DNA of 13,952 nucleotides from Actinomycetes bacterium (lineage in GTDB: Bacteria > Actinomycetota > Actinomycetes > S36-B12 > UBA5976): the NCBI GenBank assembly GCA_021784375.1, contig JAJXSV010000038.1, positions 1 through 13,952 of the forward strand, given 5' to 3'. A program made the translations under genes and the position numbers. The notes beneath the pieces were generated by a model. It ran no database searches and was not told the DNA's origin. It saw only the letters and a program-made list of their open reading frames with translations. This document shows positions 1 to 7,338 of the stretch, piece after piece. Each line of letters begins with the position of its first letter. Position 1 is the stretch's first letter.

Positions 1-418
1 GATGGCGCCAATCGCCGACGAGATCGAACAGGTGCTGGTGCAGGTTGCCGCCCTCCGCGACGGCCATCACCTGCAAGCCACGGCAGATGCCGAGCACCGG
101 CAGCATGCGGGCCACCGCCCCTCGGTAGAGCGCGAGTTCGCTCGCGTCGCGGAACTCGCGCGGCTCATCGGCCGTGGGGTCGGGCTCGGCACCGAACAGC
201 CGGGCATCGACGTCCGCGCCACCGGTCAGGACCAGGCCATCGACGAGGTCGAGCACGTCGACGTCCCCGGCATCGGGCGGGAGCAGGATCACGCGCGCCC
301 CCGCTGCCTGCAGCTTGGCGATGTACGCCCACTGCACCTCAGCCGACGGCACCCGGTTCCAGGCCCCCCAGGATGCCGGCTCGTTGTACGTGCTCACACC
401 GATCACTGGTCGCGACAT
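1..418 (-). CDS. Peptidase C26 / PuuD-like gamma-glutamyl hydrolase (partial, 3' end off left edge)
   Basis: The reverse strand reads 139 codons from the ATG at 418 to the window edge without a stop. The fragment begins MSRPVIGVSTYNEP, has the W-G-A-W motif at residues 17-20, LPP at 46-48, the glycine-rich DGLVLTGGADVD at 60-71, and the nucleophile-elbow sequence LGICRG at 109-114 with the presumed catalytic Cys112, then EGGNLHQHL at 122-130. This order is typical of class-I glutamine-amidotransferase-like peptidases of family C26, which includes PuuD (gamma-glutamyl-GABA hydrolase). Known family members cut gamma-glutamyl amide bonds in the cytoplasm with a Cys-His-Glu triad; the His and Glu would lie beyond the edge and cannot be checked. 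The substrate is unknown. The start is favoured because the homology begins at residue 3 and a -10-like hexamer ends 6 nt upstream. It lies downstream of moeZ on the same strand but a hairpin separates them, so it is probably its own unit. Confidence 0.87.
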   Translation of the reverse strand, partial: MSRPVIGVSTYNEPASWGAWNRVPSAEVQWAYIAKLQAAGARVILLPPDAGDVDVLDLVDGLVLTGGADVDARLFGAEPDPTADEPREFRDASELALYRGAVARMLPVLGICRGLQVMAVAEGGNLHQHLFDLVGDWRH

Positions 419-424
419 GGGCTG

Positions 425-430
425 AGTGTG
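425..430 (-). promoter_or_regulatory. Candidate -10 element for a leaderless C26-family mRNA
   Basis: The reverse-strand hexamer CACACT occupies 430-425 and is followed by exactly 6 nt before the ATG at 418. Position 2 (A) and position 6 (T) match the two best conserved positions of the actinobacterial TANNNT -10 element; position 1 is C rather than T. No Shine-Dalgarno sequence lies in between. No -35 is recognisable. The same spacing occurs at adnA, uvrD2 and nudC. Confidence 0.38.
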
Positions 431-466
431 GCACACGACGGCTGACGCCATGGGGGTGAAGAACCG

Positions 467-490
467 TTGCGCGCCAAGGGGTTCGCGCAA
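467..490 (-). terminator. Probable hairpin terminator after moeZ
   Basis: A perfect 7-bp inverted repeat, TTGCGCG at 467-473 and CGCGCAA at 484-490, encloses a 10-nt loop. It begins 15 nt beyond the moeZ stop codon (506-508) in the direction of moeZ transcription. A competing 5-bp stem GAACC (461-465) / GGTTC (480-484) overlaps it. There is no real U-tract, only a short ttctt after the stem, so it would be an atypical, GC-rich actinobacterial-style terminator. It is the only notable structure in the 87-bp gap 419-505 besides the candidate promoter. Confidence 0.4.
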
Positions 491-505
491 TTCGGCGAGG
501 CGACG

Positions 506-1687
506 TCAGTAGCGCGGCAACTGCGGTTCCACGCGATCGATCCAGGCCAGGATGCCGCCGCCCAGGTGCTTGGCGTCGGCGAAGCCGGCACCCTTGAGCA
601 CTGCCAGGCACTCGGCTGACCGCATGCCCATCTTGCAGTGCAGCACGATGGGCTTGTCGAGCGGGAGTTGTGCGAGCACTGAGCCGTCGAGGAAGCGACC
701 CTGCGGGATGTTGACCGCACCGTCGATGCGGACGATCTCGAACTCCCCGGGCTCACGCACGTCGATGAGCAGGAAGTCGCGCTCACCGCGGGCGCGCTGC
801 GTGAGCATCAGCGACAGGTCCGCAGCCGTGATCGTGGAATCCGAGACGGCGTCCGCAGCATCCGTGGACAGGACCCCGCAGAACGCCTCGTAGTCGACGA
901 GCGCCGTGATCGATGGCTCGTCACCGCAGATCGCACAGGCGGGATCGCGGCCGACCGAGAGTGTGCGGTACTGCATCTGGAGGGCGTCGTAGAGCATGAG
1001 ACGGCCGGTGAGCGGCTCGCCGATGCCGGTGATGAGCTTGACCGCCTCCGTGGCCTGGATGGAGCCGATGGAGGCACAGAGGACGCCCAGCACGCCACCC
1101 TCCGCACAACTGGGGACCAGGCCGGGAGGCGGCGCGTCGGGGTAGAGGCAGCGGTAGCAGGGCCCGTGGCCCGCCCAGAACACGCTCGCCTGCCCCTCGA
1201 AGCGGTAGATCGAGCCCCAGACGCAGGGCTTGCCGAGCAGCACGCAGGCGTCGTTCACCAGGTAGCGGGTGGCGAAGTTGTCGGTGCCGTCGACGATGAG
1301 GTCGTACTCCGCGAACAGTTCGAGCGCATTGGCGTTGTCCAGGCGCGTCTCGTGCAGCGCGATGTCGATCAGGGGGTTGATCTCGACGAGCGAGTCGCGT
1401 GCGCTCTGCGCCTTCGAGCGGCCCACGTCCGAGGCACCGTGGATGACCTGCCGCTGCAGGTTCGAGACGTCCACGCTGTCGTACTCGACGATGCCGATGG
1501 TGCCCACGCCGGCCGCCGCCAGGTACATGAGCACCGGCGAGCCGAGCCCGCCCGCGCCCACGCAGAGGACGCGCGCGGCCTTGAGTCGGCGCTGGCCGGT
1601 CACGCCGATGGCCGGGACGATGAGGTGGCGGCTGTAGCGCTCGACCTCCTCGCGCGTGAGCGGCGTTCCGGGCTCGACCAACGGCAT
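506..1687 (-). CDS. moeZ: Adenylyltransferase/sulfurtransferase MoeZ (MoeB-rhodanese fusion)
   Basis: This 393-residue cytoplasmic protein adenylates the C-terminal Gly-Gly of small ubiquitin-like sulfur carriers (MoaD, ThiS, CysO types) and passes sulfur to them as a thiocarboxylate. Residues 1-260 are a ThiF/MoeB E1 domain: nucleotide loop GAGGLGS at 44-50, NLQRQ at 76-80, Lys92, and DGTDNFATR at 133-141 with the Mg/ATP Asp136. Two CxxC pairs (C177/C180 and C251/C254) form the structural zinc site, and SCAEGG at 193-198 carries the conserved Cys194. Residues about 285-393 are a rhodanese domain, IDVREPGEF at 308-316 and active-site loop CKMGMR at 351-356 with Cys351 as the persulfide carrier. 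I chose the ATG at 1687, whose A is shared with the TGA of the upstream gene (TGATG), over a GTG at 1714; neither has a clear ribosome binding site. Translation is probably coupled to the upstream membrane-protein gene. In M. tuberculosis the homologue serves molybdopterin and CysO-dependent cysteine synthesis; other carriers in this organism are not visible here. Confidence 0.93.
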   Translation of the reverse strand: MPLVEPGTPLTREEVERYSRHLIVPAIGVTGQRRLKAARVLCVGAGGLGSPVLMYLAAAGVGTIGIVEYDSVDVSNLQRQVIHGASDVGRSKAQSARDSLVEINPLIDIALHETRLDNANALELFAEYDLIVDGTDNFATRYLVNDACVLLGKPCVWGSIYRFEGQASVFWAGHGPCYRCLYPDAPPPGLVPSCAEGGVLGVLCASIGSIQATEAVKLITGIGEPLTGRLMLYDALQMQYRTLSVGRDPACAICGDEPSITALVDYEAFCGVLSTDAADAVSDSTITAADLSLMLTQRARGERDFLLIDVREPGEFEIVRIDGAVNIPQGRFLDGSVLAQLPLDKPIVLHCKMGMRSAECLAVLKGAGFADAKHLGGGILAWIDRVEPQLPRY

Positions 1688-4098
1688 CACAGGTGGCCCC
1701 GCTTCTGCAGCCACTGGAAGGCCGCGTAGCCGGGGATGGTCGGAAGCCAGAACGTGAGCAGCCTGAACATGAGCACCGAGGACACCGCGATGGTGGAGTC
1801 GACACCGGCGGCCACCAGGCCGGCCGTCATCACGGTCTCCACCGCGCCCACACCGCCGGGCGTGGGGGCGGCCTGGCCGAGCGTCGAGCCGGCGAGGTAG
1901 ACGATGGAGATGGCGGCGAAGGCGCCGTTGCCGCCGAAGGCACGGACGGAGCCGAAGAGCGAGAGGCAGAAGGCGAGGTTCAACACCACCATGCCGAGCA
2001 CGCCGAGACCAAGCTTGGTCGGCGACTGCGCGAGGAGGGCCAGGCGCGGCAGGACGGGCTGCAGGGTCGGGCGGGCGCGGTCGAGCAACCAGCGGCGCAC
2101 GGGGGCCCAGAGCATGAGCAGGCCCAGGGCGACCGCGGCCACCCCGACCGCCACGATCGCCGGCTTGGGCGGATCGAAGGTGAAGGCGCGCGAGGTTCCG
2201 GCGATCACGCCCATGACGAAGAGCAGCGTGATGTGGATGAAGAAGGCCAGCACCTGCGAGACCGCGACGCTCGCCCCTGCTGCCGCAGCGGGCACCTTGG
2301 CGCGTTGCAGGTAGCGCACGTTGATGGCGACGGAGCCCAGGGTCGGAGGGGAGACCAGGGTGGCGAAGGCCGCTGCGAATTGGGCGAGCAGCGTGCGGAA
2401 CATGGAGAGGCGCTCCGCGACGAAGCCCTCCAGTGCCAAGGCGGCACCGACGAAGGTGACGACACTGGCCGCCGCCGCGACGACCACCCAGCCGTAGTCC
2501 GCGTGTCGGAAGAGCCCGACGATGTCGACCTTCCCGAGTTGTCCCAGCAGCAGGTAGGCGGCGACGATGCCACCGACCACGCTCAGGACGCGTTTGGGAC
2601 TGAGCCGCTCCACCTGCACCTGTTCGGGCTTCGCGTCCACACTGGCGGTGACGCGCACGACCGCATCGCGCACCGATTGCAGCAGCCCACGGTGCCGACG
2701 CAGTGCGCGACGGGTGCCGGTCGCGAGGGCGAACGACTGCAGCGCCGGCAGCGCGAGGGCGATGCGACGGGTGCCGAGCGCGTGGACGCCGGTCGCGACG
2801 GCACGCTCGGGCGAGGAGGCCAGCGCGAGCGTCACCAGCATGTCCGCCAGGTCGATGCGCTCCTGCAGGTCGGTCATGGCCACCGTGCCGGACGTCGGAT
2901 GCAGCAGCCAGACCGATCCGTTGCGGTCGCGGACCAGATGGTCGGGGGACAGTCCACGATGCGCGATGGCGGCGTCATGCAGGGTGGCGAGCGCATGCCA
3001 GGCGCTCACGAGCACAGTGTCGTCAAGCTGCTCGCCGGTCTCGATGGAGTTCGAGAGCGAGGTGCCATCGACGAACTCGTAGCCGACCATGCAGGAGTCG
3101 GCGTCGATGTGGCGCGCGAACAGCAGGGTGGGTAGTGGCGCACCGGCGCGGCTGCCGGCCTGCGAGATGAGCACGGCGCGGTCGAGGGTCTCGCGCATGG
3201 TGCGGCCGCTGAGCGCATCGGGGTCGCGCATGCGCAGCGAGCGCCACCAGCTGGGCAGCACGCCGGACCCCTCGAGGTCGCGGTCGTACACCGCCACATG
3301 GAGCCGTTGACCATCGAGGGTGCGGGCGGTGTAGCGGCGACCCTTGGCCGTCGATGCCGTCGCGCGGAGGATGGACACCGGGAACCCGGCTTTCGCGAGG
3401 GCGTCTGCGACCCTGATGCCGCGGGGGCGGGTCGTCGGCGTGCCGAAGACGTAGCGCAGGATGAGGCCGCTGGCCCAGCCGAGGAGCAGGGTCATGGCGG
3501 TTGACACCACGGTCACGCCGCCTGCCAGGAACACCGCGGTCGCTGAGGCGGCGATGACGATGAGCGTCAGCGTGCCGCCCCGACCCTGTTCGCGCACGCG
3601 TGCGACGGTGGCGATGGCCACGATCCCACCGAGGAAGGGCTGCAGGGGGTTCACGGCCCGGTCGCGTGTGCCGGCGAGCGCGAACCACATGGGGCTCGAA
3701 CCCCGCGTCTGCAGGTACCAGCCGAGCGCGGTGAGCACGGTGGAGGCGAGCAGGAAGCCGCCCGCGGACTCGAGGATGACGATGGCGCGTCGGCGCAGCG
3801 CGAGGTTCACCGAGATGCCGATGGGCAGCGCGAGCAGCCCCACGCCGGAGATGGCCCCCAGCGGAAGTGCCAGCCAGGCCGGCAGGTAGGTGGCGGACTT
3901 GGCGAGGTCGTTGTCCAAGCCGGAGATGGTCGACGCGAGGATGGACGCGAACAGCACCAGCCCGGTGCAGCCGGCGACGATGAGCGCGAAGCGGAGCAGG
4001 TCGGAAGGACGGCGGACCCGCTTCGCGATGACGCCGTCTTCGATGACGAGCGTGGCCCCGGTGTCCTGCACGGACTGATCGTTGCATGCCGACACCAT
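1687..4098 (-). CDS. Large membrane protein: kinase-like domain plus UPF0104/YbhN flippase-like domain
   Basis: An 803-residue integral membrane protein. Residues about 35-216 hold roughly six hydrophobic segments (about 35-56, 75-98, 104-127, 151-166, 176-195, 198-216). Residues about 250-435 are soluble and resemble a protein-kinase fold, with VGYEFVDGTSL at 338-348 as the hinge region and AHRGLSPDHL at 379-388 aligned with a catalytic loop. Residues about 503-795 are again hydrophobic and match the lysylphosphatidylglycerol-synthase-TM/UPF0104 family, with the hallmark PTPGGVGAVE at 745-754 followed by RLLTFWLP at 779-786. Proteins of this superfamily are called flippase-like, but the substrate is unknown. 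The kinase-like part looks catalytically dead: the HRD Asp is Gly382, the catalytic-loop Asn is His387, and the DFG site reads H-P-T at 400-402. The ATG at 4098 is the first convincing start; an in-frame TTG at 4107 is possible. The frame stays open further upstream but that stretch lies over adnA. It shares one base with moeZ, so the two are cotranscribed. Confidence 0.85.
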   Translation of the reverse strand: MVSACNDQSVQDTGATLVIEDGVIAKRVRRPSDLLRFALIVAGCTGLVLFASILASTISGLDNDLAKSATYLPAWLALPLGAISGVGLLALPIGISVNLALRRRAIVILESAGGFLLASTVLTALGWYLQTRGSSPMWFALAGTRDRAVNPLQPFLGGIVAIATVARVREQGRGGTLTLIVIAASATAVFLAGGVTVVSTAMTLLLGWASGLILRYVFGTPTTRPRGIRVADALAKAGFPVSILRATASTAKGRRYTARTLDGQRLHVAVYDRDLEGSGVLPSWWRSLRMRDPDALSGRTMRETLDRAVLISQAGSRAGAPLPTLLFARHIDADSCMVGYEFVDGTSLSNSIETGEQLDDTVLVSAWHALATLHDAAIAHRGLSPDHLVRDRNGSVWLLHPTSGTVAMTDLQERIDLADMLVTLALASSPERAVATGVHALGTRRIALALPALQSFALATGTRRALRRHRGLLQSVRDAVVRVTASVDAKPEQVQVERLSPKRVLSVVGGIVAAYLLLGQLGKVDIVGLFRHADYGWVVVAAAASVVTFVGAALALEGFVAERLSMFRTLLAQFAAAFATLVSPPTLGSVAINVRYLQRAKVPAAAAGASVAVSQVLAFFIHITLLFVMGVIAGTSRAFTFDPPKPAIVAVGVAAVALGLLMLWAPVRRWLLDRARPTLQPVLPRLALLAQSPTKLGLGVLGMVVLNLAFCLSLFGSVRAFGGNGAFAAISIVYLAGSTLGQAAPTPGGVGAVETVMTAGLVAAGVDSTIAVSSVLMFRLLTFWLPTIPGYAAFQWLQKRGHL

Positions 4099-4113
4099 CG
4101 CGACCAACGCGGG

Positions 4114-4119
4114 ATTGTC
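4114..4119 (-). promoter_or_regulatory. Weak -10-like element for the flippase-moeZ unit
   Basis: The reverse strand carries GACAAT at 4119-4114, within the 45-bp spacer shared with adnA. It matches TATAAT at four of six positions. A start about 7 nt downstream would fall near 4107, giving a 9-nt leader before the ATG at 4098, or a leaderless message if the in-frame TTG at 4105-4107 were used. No Shine-Dalgarno sequence precedes the ATG. Evidence is positional only. Confidence 0.25.
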
Positions 4120-4131
4120 GGTGGGCGTCGG

Positions 4132-4137
4132 TACCGT
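4132..4137 (+). promoter_or_regulatory. -10 element for leaderless adnAB mRNA
   Basis: TACCGT fits the actinobacterial TANNNT -10 consensus and ends exactly 6 nt before the adnA ATG at 4144, so the expected first transcribed base is the A of the start codon. There is no purine-rich ribosome binding site upstream. No good -35 is seen at 16-18 bp; TTGTCG at 4115-4120 is too close. I found no palindrome resembling an actinobacterial LexA box in the 45-bp spacer. Confidence 0.5.
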
Positions 4138-4143
4138 CGGGCC

Positions 4144-7100
4144 ATGCCTCGACACGAATGGCGGCTGGTGCCAGCCGCTGCGCCCGGGGCACCGCCTGTG
4201 CTGGGAGCGGTGCAGGAGCAGGCGGTCTCGTGGGTGTCTGGACCGCTGCTCCTCGTCGGAGGCCCGGGCACGGGGAAGACCACCGTGCTCGTCGAATCCG
4301 CCTTGGCACGCATCGCCGAGGGGGCCCGCGCCGATTCGATCCTGCTCCTCGCCGGCGGTCGTCGAGCGGCGGCGAGCATGCGCGAGCGCATCGCCGCCCG
4401 CTTGCCGCAGCAGGCGCTGCCCCGTGTCACCACCTTCCACGCCCTGGCCCTCGACGTGGTCACCCGCCTGGCCCCGCCGGAGGAGCCGCCGCGGCTGCTC
4501 TCTGCAGCGGAGCAGGAGCGCGCGGTGCGCGAGATCATCCAGGGCACCATCGAGGAACCCCTGCTGCGCGGGGAATGGCCGCCCAACCTGCGCGAGGCAG
4601 TGTCGACCCGGGGCTTCGCCAAGGAGGTGCGGGCGGCGTTCGCGGCCGCCCGAGCGCTTGGACTGGCCGGCGACGAGGTGGCCGCCATCGGGCGTCGAGC
4701 CGGGGACGAGGCCTGGGCGTCGGTGGGTCCGCTGCTCGATGACTACCTGGAGACGCAGGATCAGCAGCGAGCACTCGACTACGCCGAGCTCATGTACCGC
4801 GCGCTCGCCGCCGTGCACGACGCGCGCAACGCGCACCTGTTCGCGGGCCTGCGCTTCGTGTACGTCGATGAGTTCGAGGAGGTCGACGCGACACAGACAT
4901 CACTGCTGCAGGGCCTGGCCCGCTACCTCGAGGCGCTGGTCGTCACCGGGGATCCGGACCAGTCCGTGTTCGCCTTCCGCGGTGCCGATCCCGGCAACCT
5001 GCGCGACTTCCCGGAGCGCTTCGCGGTCATGGCTCGGGCTCGCGGCCTGGATGCGGTGCCGGTGCTGGGTCTGGACCGCGGCTTCCGTTACTCGGCGCCG
5101 CTGCGCGATTACGCGTCCGAGCTGTTCGGCACCGCGCTGCCCTCCGCCCTTCCGCTGCGCGTGGCGCAGGCACACCGGCGCTTCCAGGGAGCCGGGCACA
5201 CCTCCACGGTGCGGGCCTTGCTGTACGACGATGCCCCATCCGAAGCGGTGCACACGGTGGCCGAGATCCGCGCACTCCATGCTGCCTCGAGCGCGTCGTG
5301 GGACGAATTCGCGGTGCTCGCCCGATCGACCACGGCCCTCGCCGCGGTTGAACGGGCACTGCAACGTGCCGGCATCCCGGCGCGCGCTGAAATGCGTGCC
5401 GGACGACTGATCGAGCAGCCGGTGGTGCGCGTGCTCCTGCGGGCCCTGGAGGCGGTCTCCCGGCAGGAACTGCAGTTGGAACCCGAGCACGCCCACGAGC
5501 TGCTCCTGTCGCCACTGTGCGGAATGGATGCCAGCGAGTTGCGCACGGTCTCCCGGGCGCTACGGGCTGACCGTCGCATCCCCAGCGACGAGGCCGTGGC
5601 GGCTGCCCTGGGCGCGCCGCATCCCGCCTTCGAACTGCCCGACGATCTCCCCGGTGCGAGTTCCTTCGAGGCCTTGCGCAGCCTGCTGCACCGGGTCCAC
5701 GCGCGGGTGCGGGGTGGTGCCTCCCCACACGAGGCGCTGTGGCTGCTCTGGTCGGGCACGCGCTGGCCCGAGCGCCTGCGACGCCAGGCCCTTCAACAGG
5801 GCTCACCGTTGGCCCATCGAGACCTGGACGCCGTGTGCGAGCTGTTCGACATCGCAGATCGCGCAGTGCTCCGCCGACAGGGACGGGCTGGTGTCGCCAG
5901 CTTCGTCGAGGACCTGTTCGGACAGGAGGTGCCCTCTGAATCGCTGGCGGGCCGAGGCTTCGTCGGACCCGCCGTCCACCTCCTGACGGCGCATGCAGCC
6001 AAGGGCCTGGAGTGGCAGCACGTGTTCGTGGTCGGCGTGACCGAAGGCGTGTGGCCCAATCTCCGTCGTCGAAGCTCCCTGCTGGACACCGACCGACTCG
6101 AGCCCCACGGCCTGGTGGAACCGCGCGGCCGACACGCCCTCTTCGATGAGGAGCGCCGCCTGTTCTACATGGCCTGTACACGCGCCTCCCGGACGCTCGT
6201 CGTATCGGGTACCCGCGGAGAGCGTGCCGCCGACAGTCAGCCGTCACGATTCATGCTTGGTGCGCGCGTCCCCGCCGTCGTACGCCCGGGACGTCCGCTG
6301 GCCCTCGATGCGCCGGACGACGTCATCGCCGCGTTGCGGCGAGCAGCGACCTCGGAGCAGTCTTCTGTCGCGCTCAGGGCGGCCGCGGTACGCCGCCTGC
6401 GCCAACTCGCCGCAGAACGCGATGACTCCGGCGAGGTGCTGTTCTCGGAGGCCGATCCCGACCGCTGGTGGGGTACCCGCCCCCTCACGGAGAATGCGAC
6501 GCCGGTGACTGCCGCGGATCGGCCGCTCTACATGCGCGGTTCCTCCATCGACGCACTCACCAAGTGCAGCCTCAACTGGTTCCTGGAGCAACGCGTCCAT
6601 GCCGATGCGGCACGAGGCACGGCGGTGGTCTTCGGATCAGCCATCCACGCGCTGGCCGACGGGCTCGCCAAGGGCGCCATCGAAGCGGACCAGGAAGTGC
6701 TTGCGGAGCACCTGCGAGCCGTCTGGAACGATGCCGGGTACGACGCACCGTGGCAGTCGGCCCGGGACTTCGAGGAGGGCCTGCGCGCCGTTGCGCGGCT
6801 GCTGCACTGGCATTCCACGAGGGAGCCCAAGGTGCTGGCGAGCGAGGTGGCCTTCGACGGGATCATCGAGGTCCCCACGCCCGGAGGCGGGCGTGAACGG
6901 CTGCACATGCGCGGCAGCATCGACCGCATCGAGGTGACCGCGCAGGACACGGTTGTGGTGATCGACTACAAGACAGGTCGCAGCAAGTACACCGTCAACG
7001 ACGTGGAGCAGAGTGGGCAGTTGCGCTACTACCAGCTCGCGGTGGCCAGCGGTTTGCTCGACGAGCAGTTGGCGGGCGGCCGCACGAACCTGCAGGCAGG

Positions 7101-7338
7101 TGGGGCGGCATTCGTCCACCTGCGCGTCGATGCCGCGAAGGTGGCGGCGTCGGCCCCCGCGGTGCAGGAGCAGGCGCCCCTCCAGGGTGATGACCCATGG
7201 ATCGTCGAGGTGCTGGGCGCGGGTCTGGAGGCGGTGCGGGAGGAACGCTTCCTGGCCACCGCGGGACCGCATTGCTCGTTCTGTCGCATGAAGGCCACCT
7301 GCCCGGCTCAAGCGGAGGGCAGGATCGAGTCCGCATGA
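4144..7338 (+). CDS. adnA: AdnA, subunit of the AdnAB ATP-dependent helicase-nuclease
   Basis: This 1064-residue cytoplasmic protein has a UvrD/SF1A motor followed by a RecB-like nuclease, the AdnA architecture (about 1045-1055 residues in mycobacteria). AdnAB is the double-strand-break resection machine of actinobacteria. Motor motifs: Walker A GGPGTGKT at 39-46, motif II VDEFEEVD at 241-248, motif III TGDPDQSVFAFRGAD at 268-282, motif IV around Arg315, motif V LTAHAAKGLEW at 614-624, motif VI EERRLFYMACTRAS at 669-682. Nuclease: GSAIHA at 831-836 (His835), RGSIDR at 923-928 (Asp927), IDYKTGR at 940-946 (Asp941, Lys943) and QLRYYQL at 959-965. Four cysteines, C808 and CSFCRMKATC at 1044-1053, have the arrangement of the Fe-S cluster of AddB/Cas4-type nucleases. 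Motif II has Glu245 where SF1A helicases usually have Gln. The gene heads a two-gene operon, its stop overlapping the adnB start as ATGA, and its mRNA is probably leaderless. AdnA rather than AdnB is supported by gene order and by the partner's features. Confidence 0.9.
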   Translation: MPRHEWRLVPAAAPGAPPVLGAVQEQAVSWVSGPLLLVGGPGTGKTTVLVESALARIAEGARADSILLLAGGRRAAASMRERIAARLPQQALPRVTTFHALALDVVTRLAPPEEPPRLLSAAEQERAVREIIQGTIEEPLLRGEWPPNLREAVSTRGFAKEVRAAFAAARALGLAGDEVAAIGRRAGDEAWASVGPLLDDYLETQDQQRALDYAELMYRALAAVHDARNAHLFAGLRFVYVDEFEEVDATQTSLLQGLARYLEALVVTGDPDQSVFAFRGADPGNLRDFPERFAVMARARGLDAVPVLGLDRGFRYSAPLRDYASELFGTALPSALPLRVAQAHRRFQGAGHTSTVRALLYDDAPSEAVHTVAEIRALHAASSASWDEFAVLARSTTALAAVERALQRAGIPARAEMRAGRLIEQPVVRVLLRALEAVSRQELQLEPEHAHELLLSPLCGMDASELRTVSRALRADRRIPSDEAVAAALGAPHPAFELPDDLPGASSFEALRSLLHRVHARVRGGASPHEALWLLWSGTRWPERLRRQALQQGSPLAHRDLDAVCELFDIADRAVLRRQGRAGVASFVEDLFGQEVPSESLAGRGFVGPAVHLLTAHAAKGLEWQHVFVVGVTEGVWPNLRRRSSLLDTDRLEPHGLVEPRGRHALFDEERRLFYMACTRASRTLVVSGTRGERAADSQPSRFMLGARVPAVVRPGRPLALDAPDDVIAALRRAATSEQSSVALRAAAVRRLRQLAAERDDSGEVLFSEADPDRWWGTRPLTENATPVTAADRPLYMRGSSIDALTKCSLNWFLEQRVHADAARGTAVVFGSAIHALADGLAKGAIEADQEVLAEHLRAVWNDAGYDAPWQSARDFEEGLRAVARLLHWHSTREPKVLASEVAFDGIIEVPTPGGGRERLHMRGSIDRIEVTAQDTVVVIDYKTGRSKYTVNDVEQSGQLRYYQLAVASGLLDEQLAGGRTNLQAGGAAFVHLRVDAAKVAASAPAVQEQAPLQGDDPWIVEVLGAGLEAVREERFLATAGPHCSFCRMKATCPAQAEGRIESA
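7314..7324 (+). promoter_or_regulatory. Shine-Dalgarno region for adnB
   Basis: GGAGGGCAGGA lies inside the last adnA codons. The AGGA at 7321-7324 is 10 nt from the adnB ATG at 7335, and the stronger GGAGGG at 7314-7319 is 15 nt away. Together with the ATGA overlap this supports 7335 as the adnB start and translational coupling. It is the only convincing ribosome binding site before a gene in the window. Confidence 0.5.

Noticed and set aside
2..445. A 147-codon plus-strand open frame at the left edge.
   Set aside because: The reverse strand encodes a clear C26 peptidase with its nucleophile motif; the plus reading is compositionally biased and unrecognisable.
1688..1714. GTG at 1714 as an earlier moeZ start adding nine residues.
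   Set aside because: It has no ribosome binding site, overlaps the upstream gene by 28 bp, and the ATG at 1687 gives the usual MoeZ N-terminus with a one-base stop/start overlap.
4131..4136. GGTACC-type palindrome at the adnA promoter as a regulator site.
   Set aside because: The only perfect symmetry around it is a few bases long, too short to support an operator. It is better explained as part of the -10 element.
4099..4143. LexA-type SOS box upstream of adnA.
   Set aside because: No TCGAAC-N4-GTTCGA-like palindrome is present here or in the spacer 11265-11312 before uvrD2.
4099..4836. A 5' extension of the flippase frame on the minus strand up to 4836, which would give a 1049-residue protein.
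   Set aside because: The extra part lies wholly opposite adnA, is Arg/Gly/His-rich low-complexity translation, and has no family resemblance. Membrane-protein sequence begins just after the ATG at 4098.
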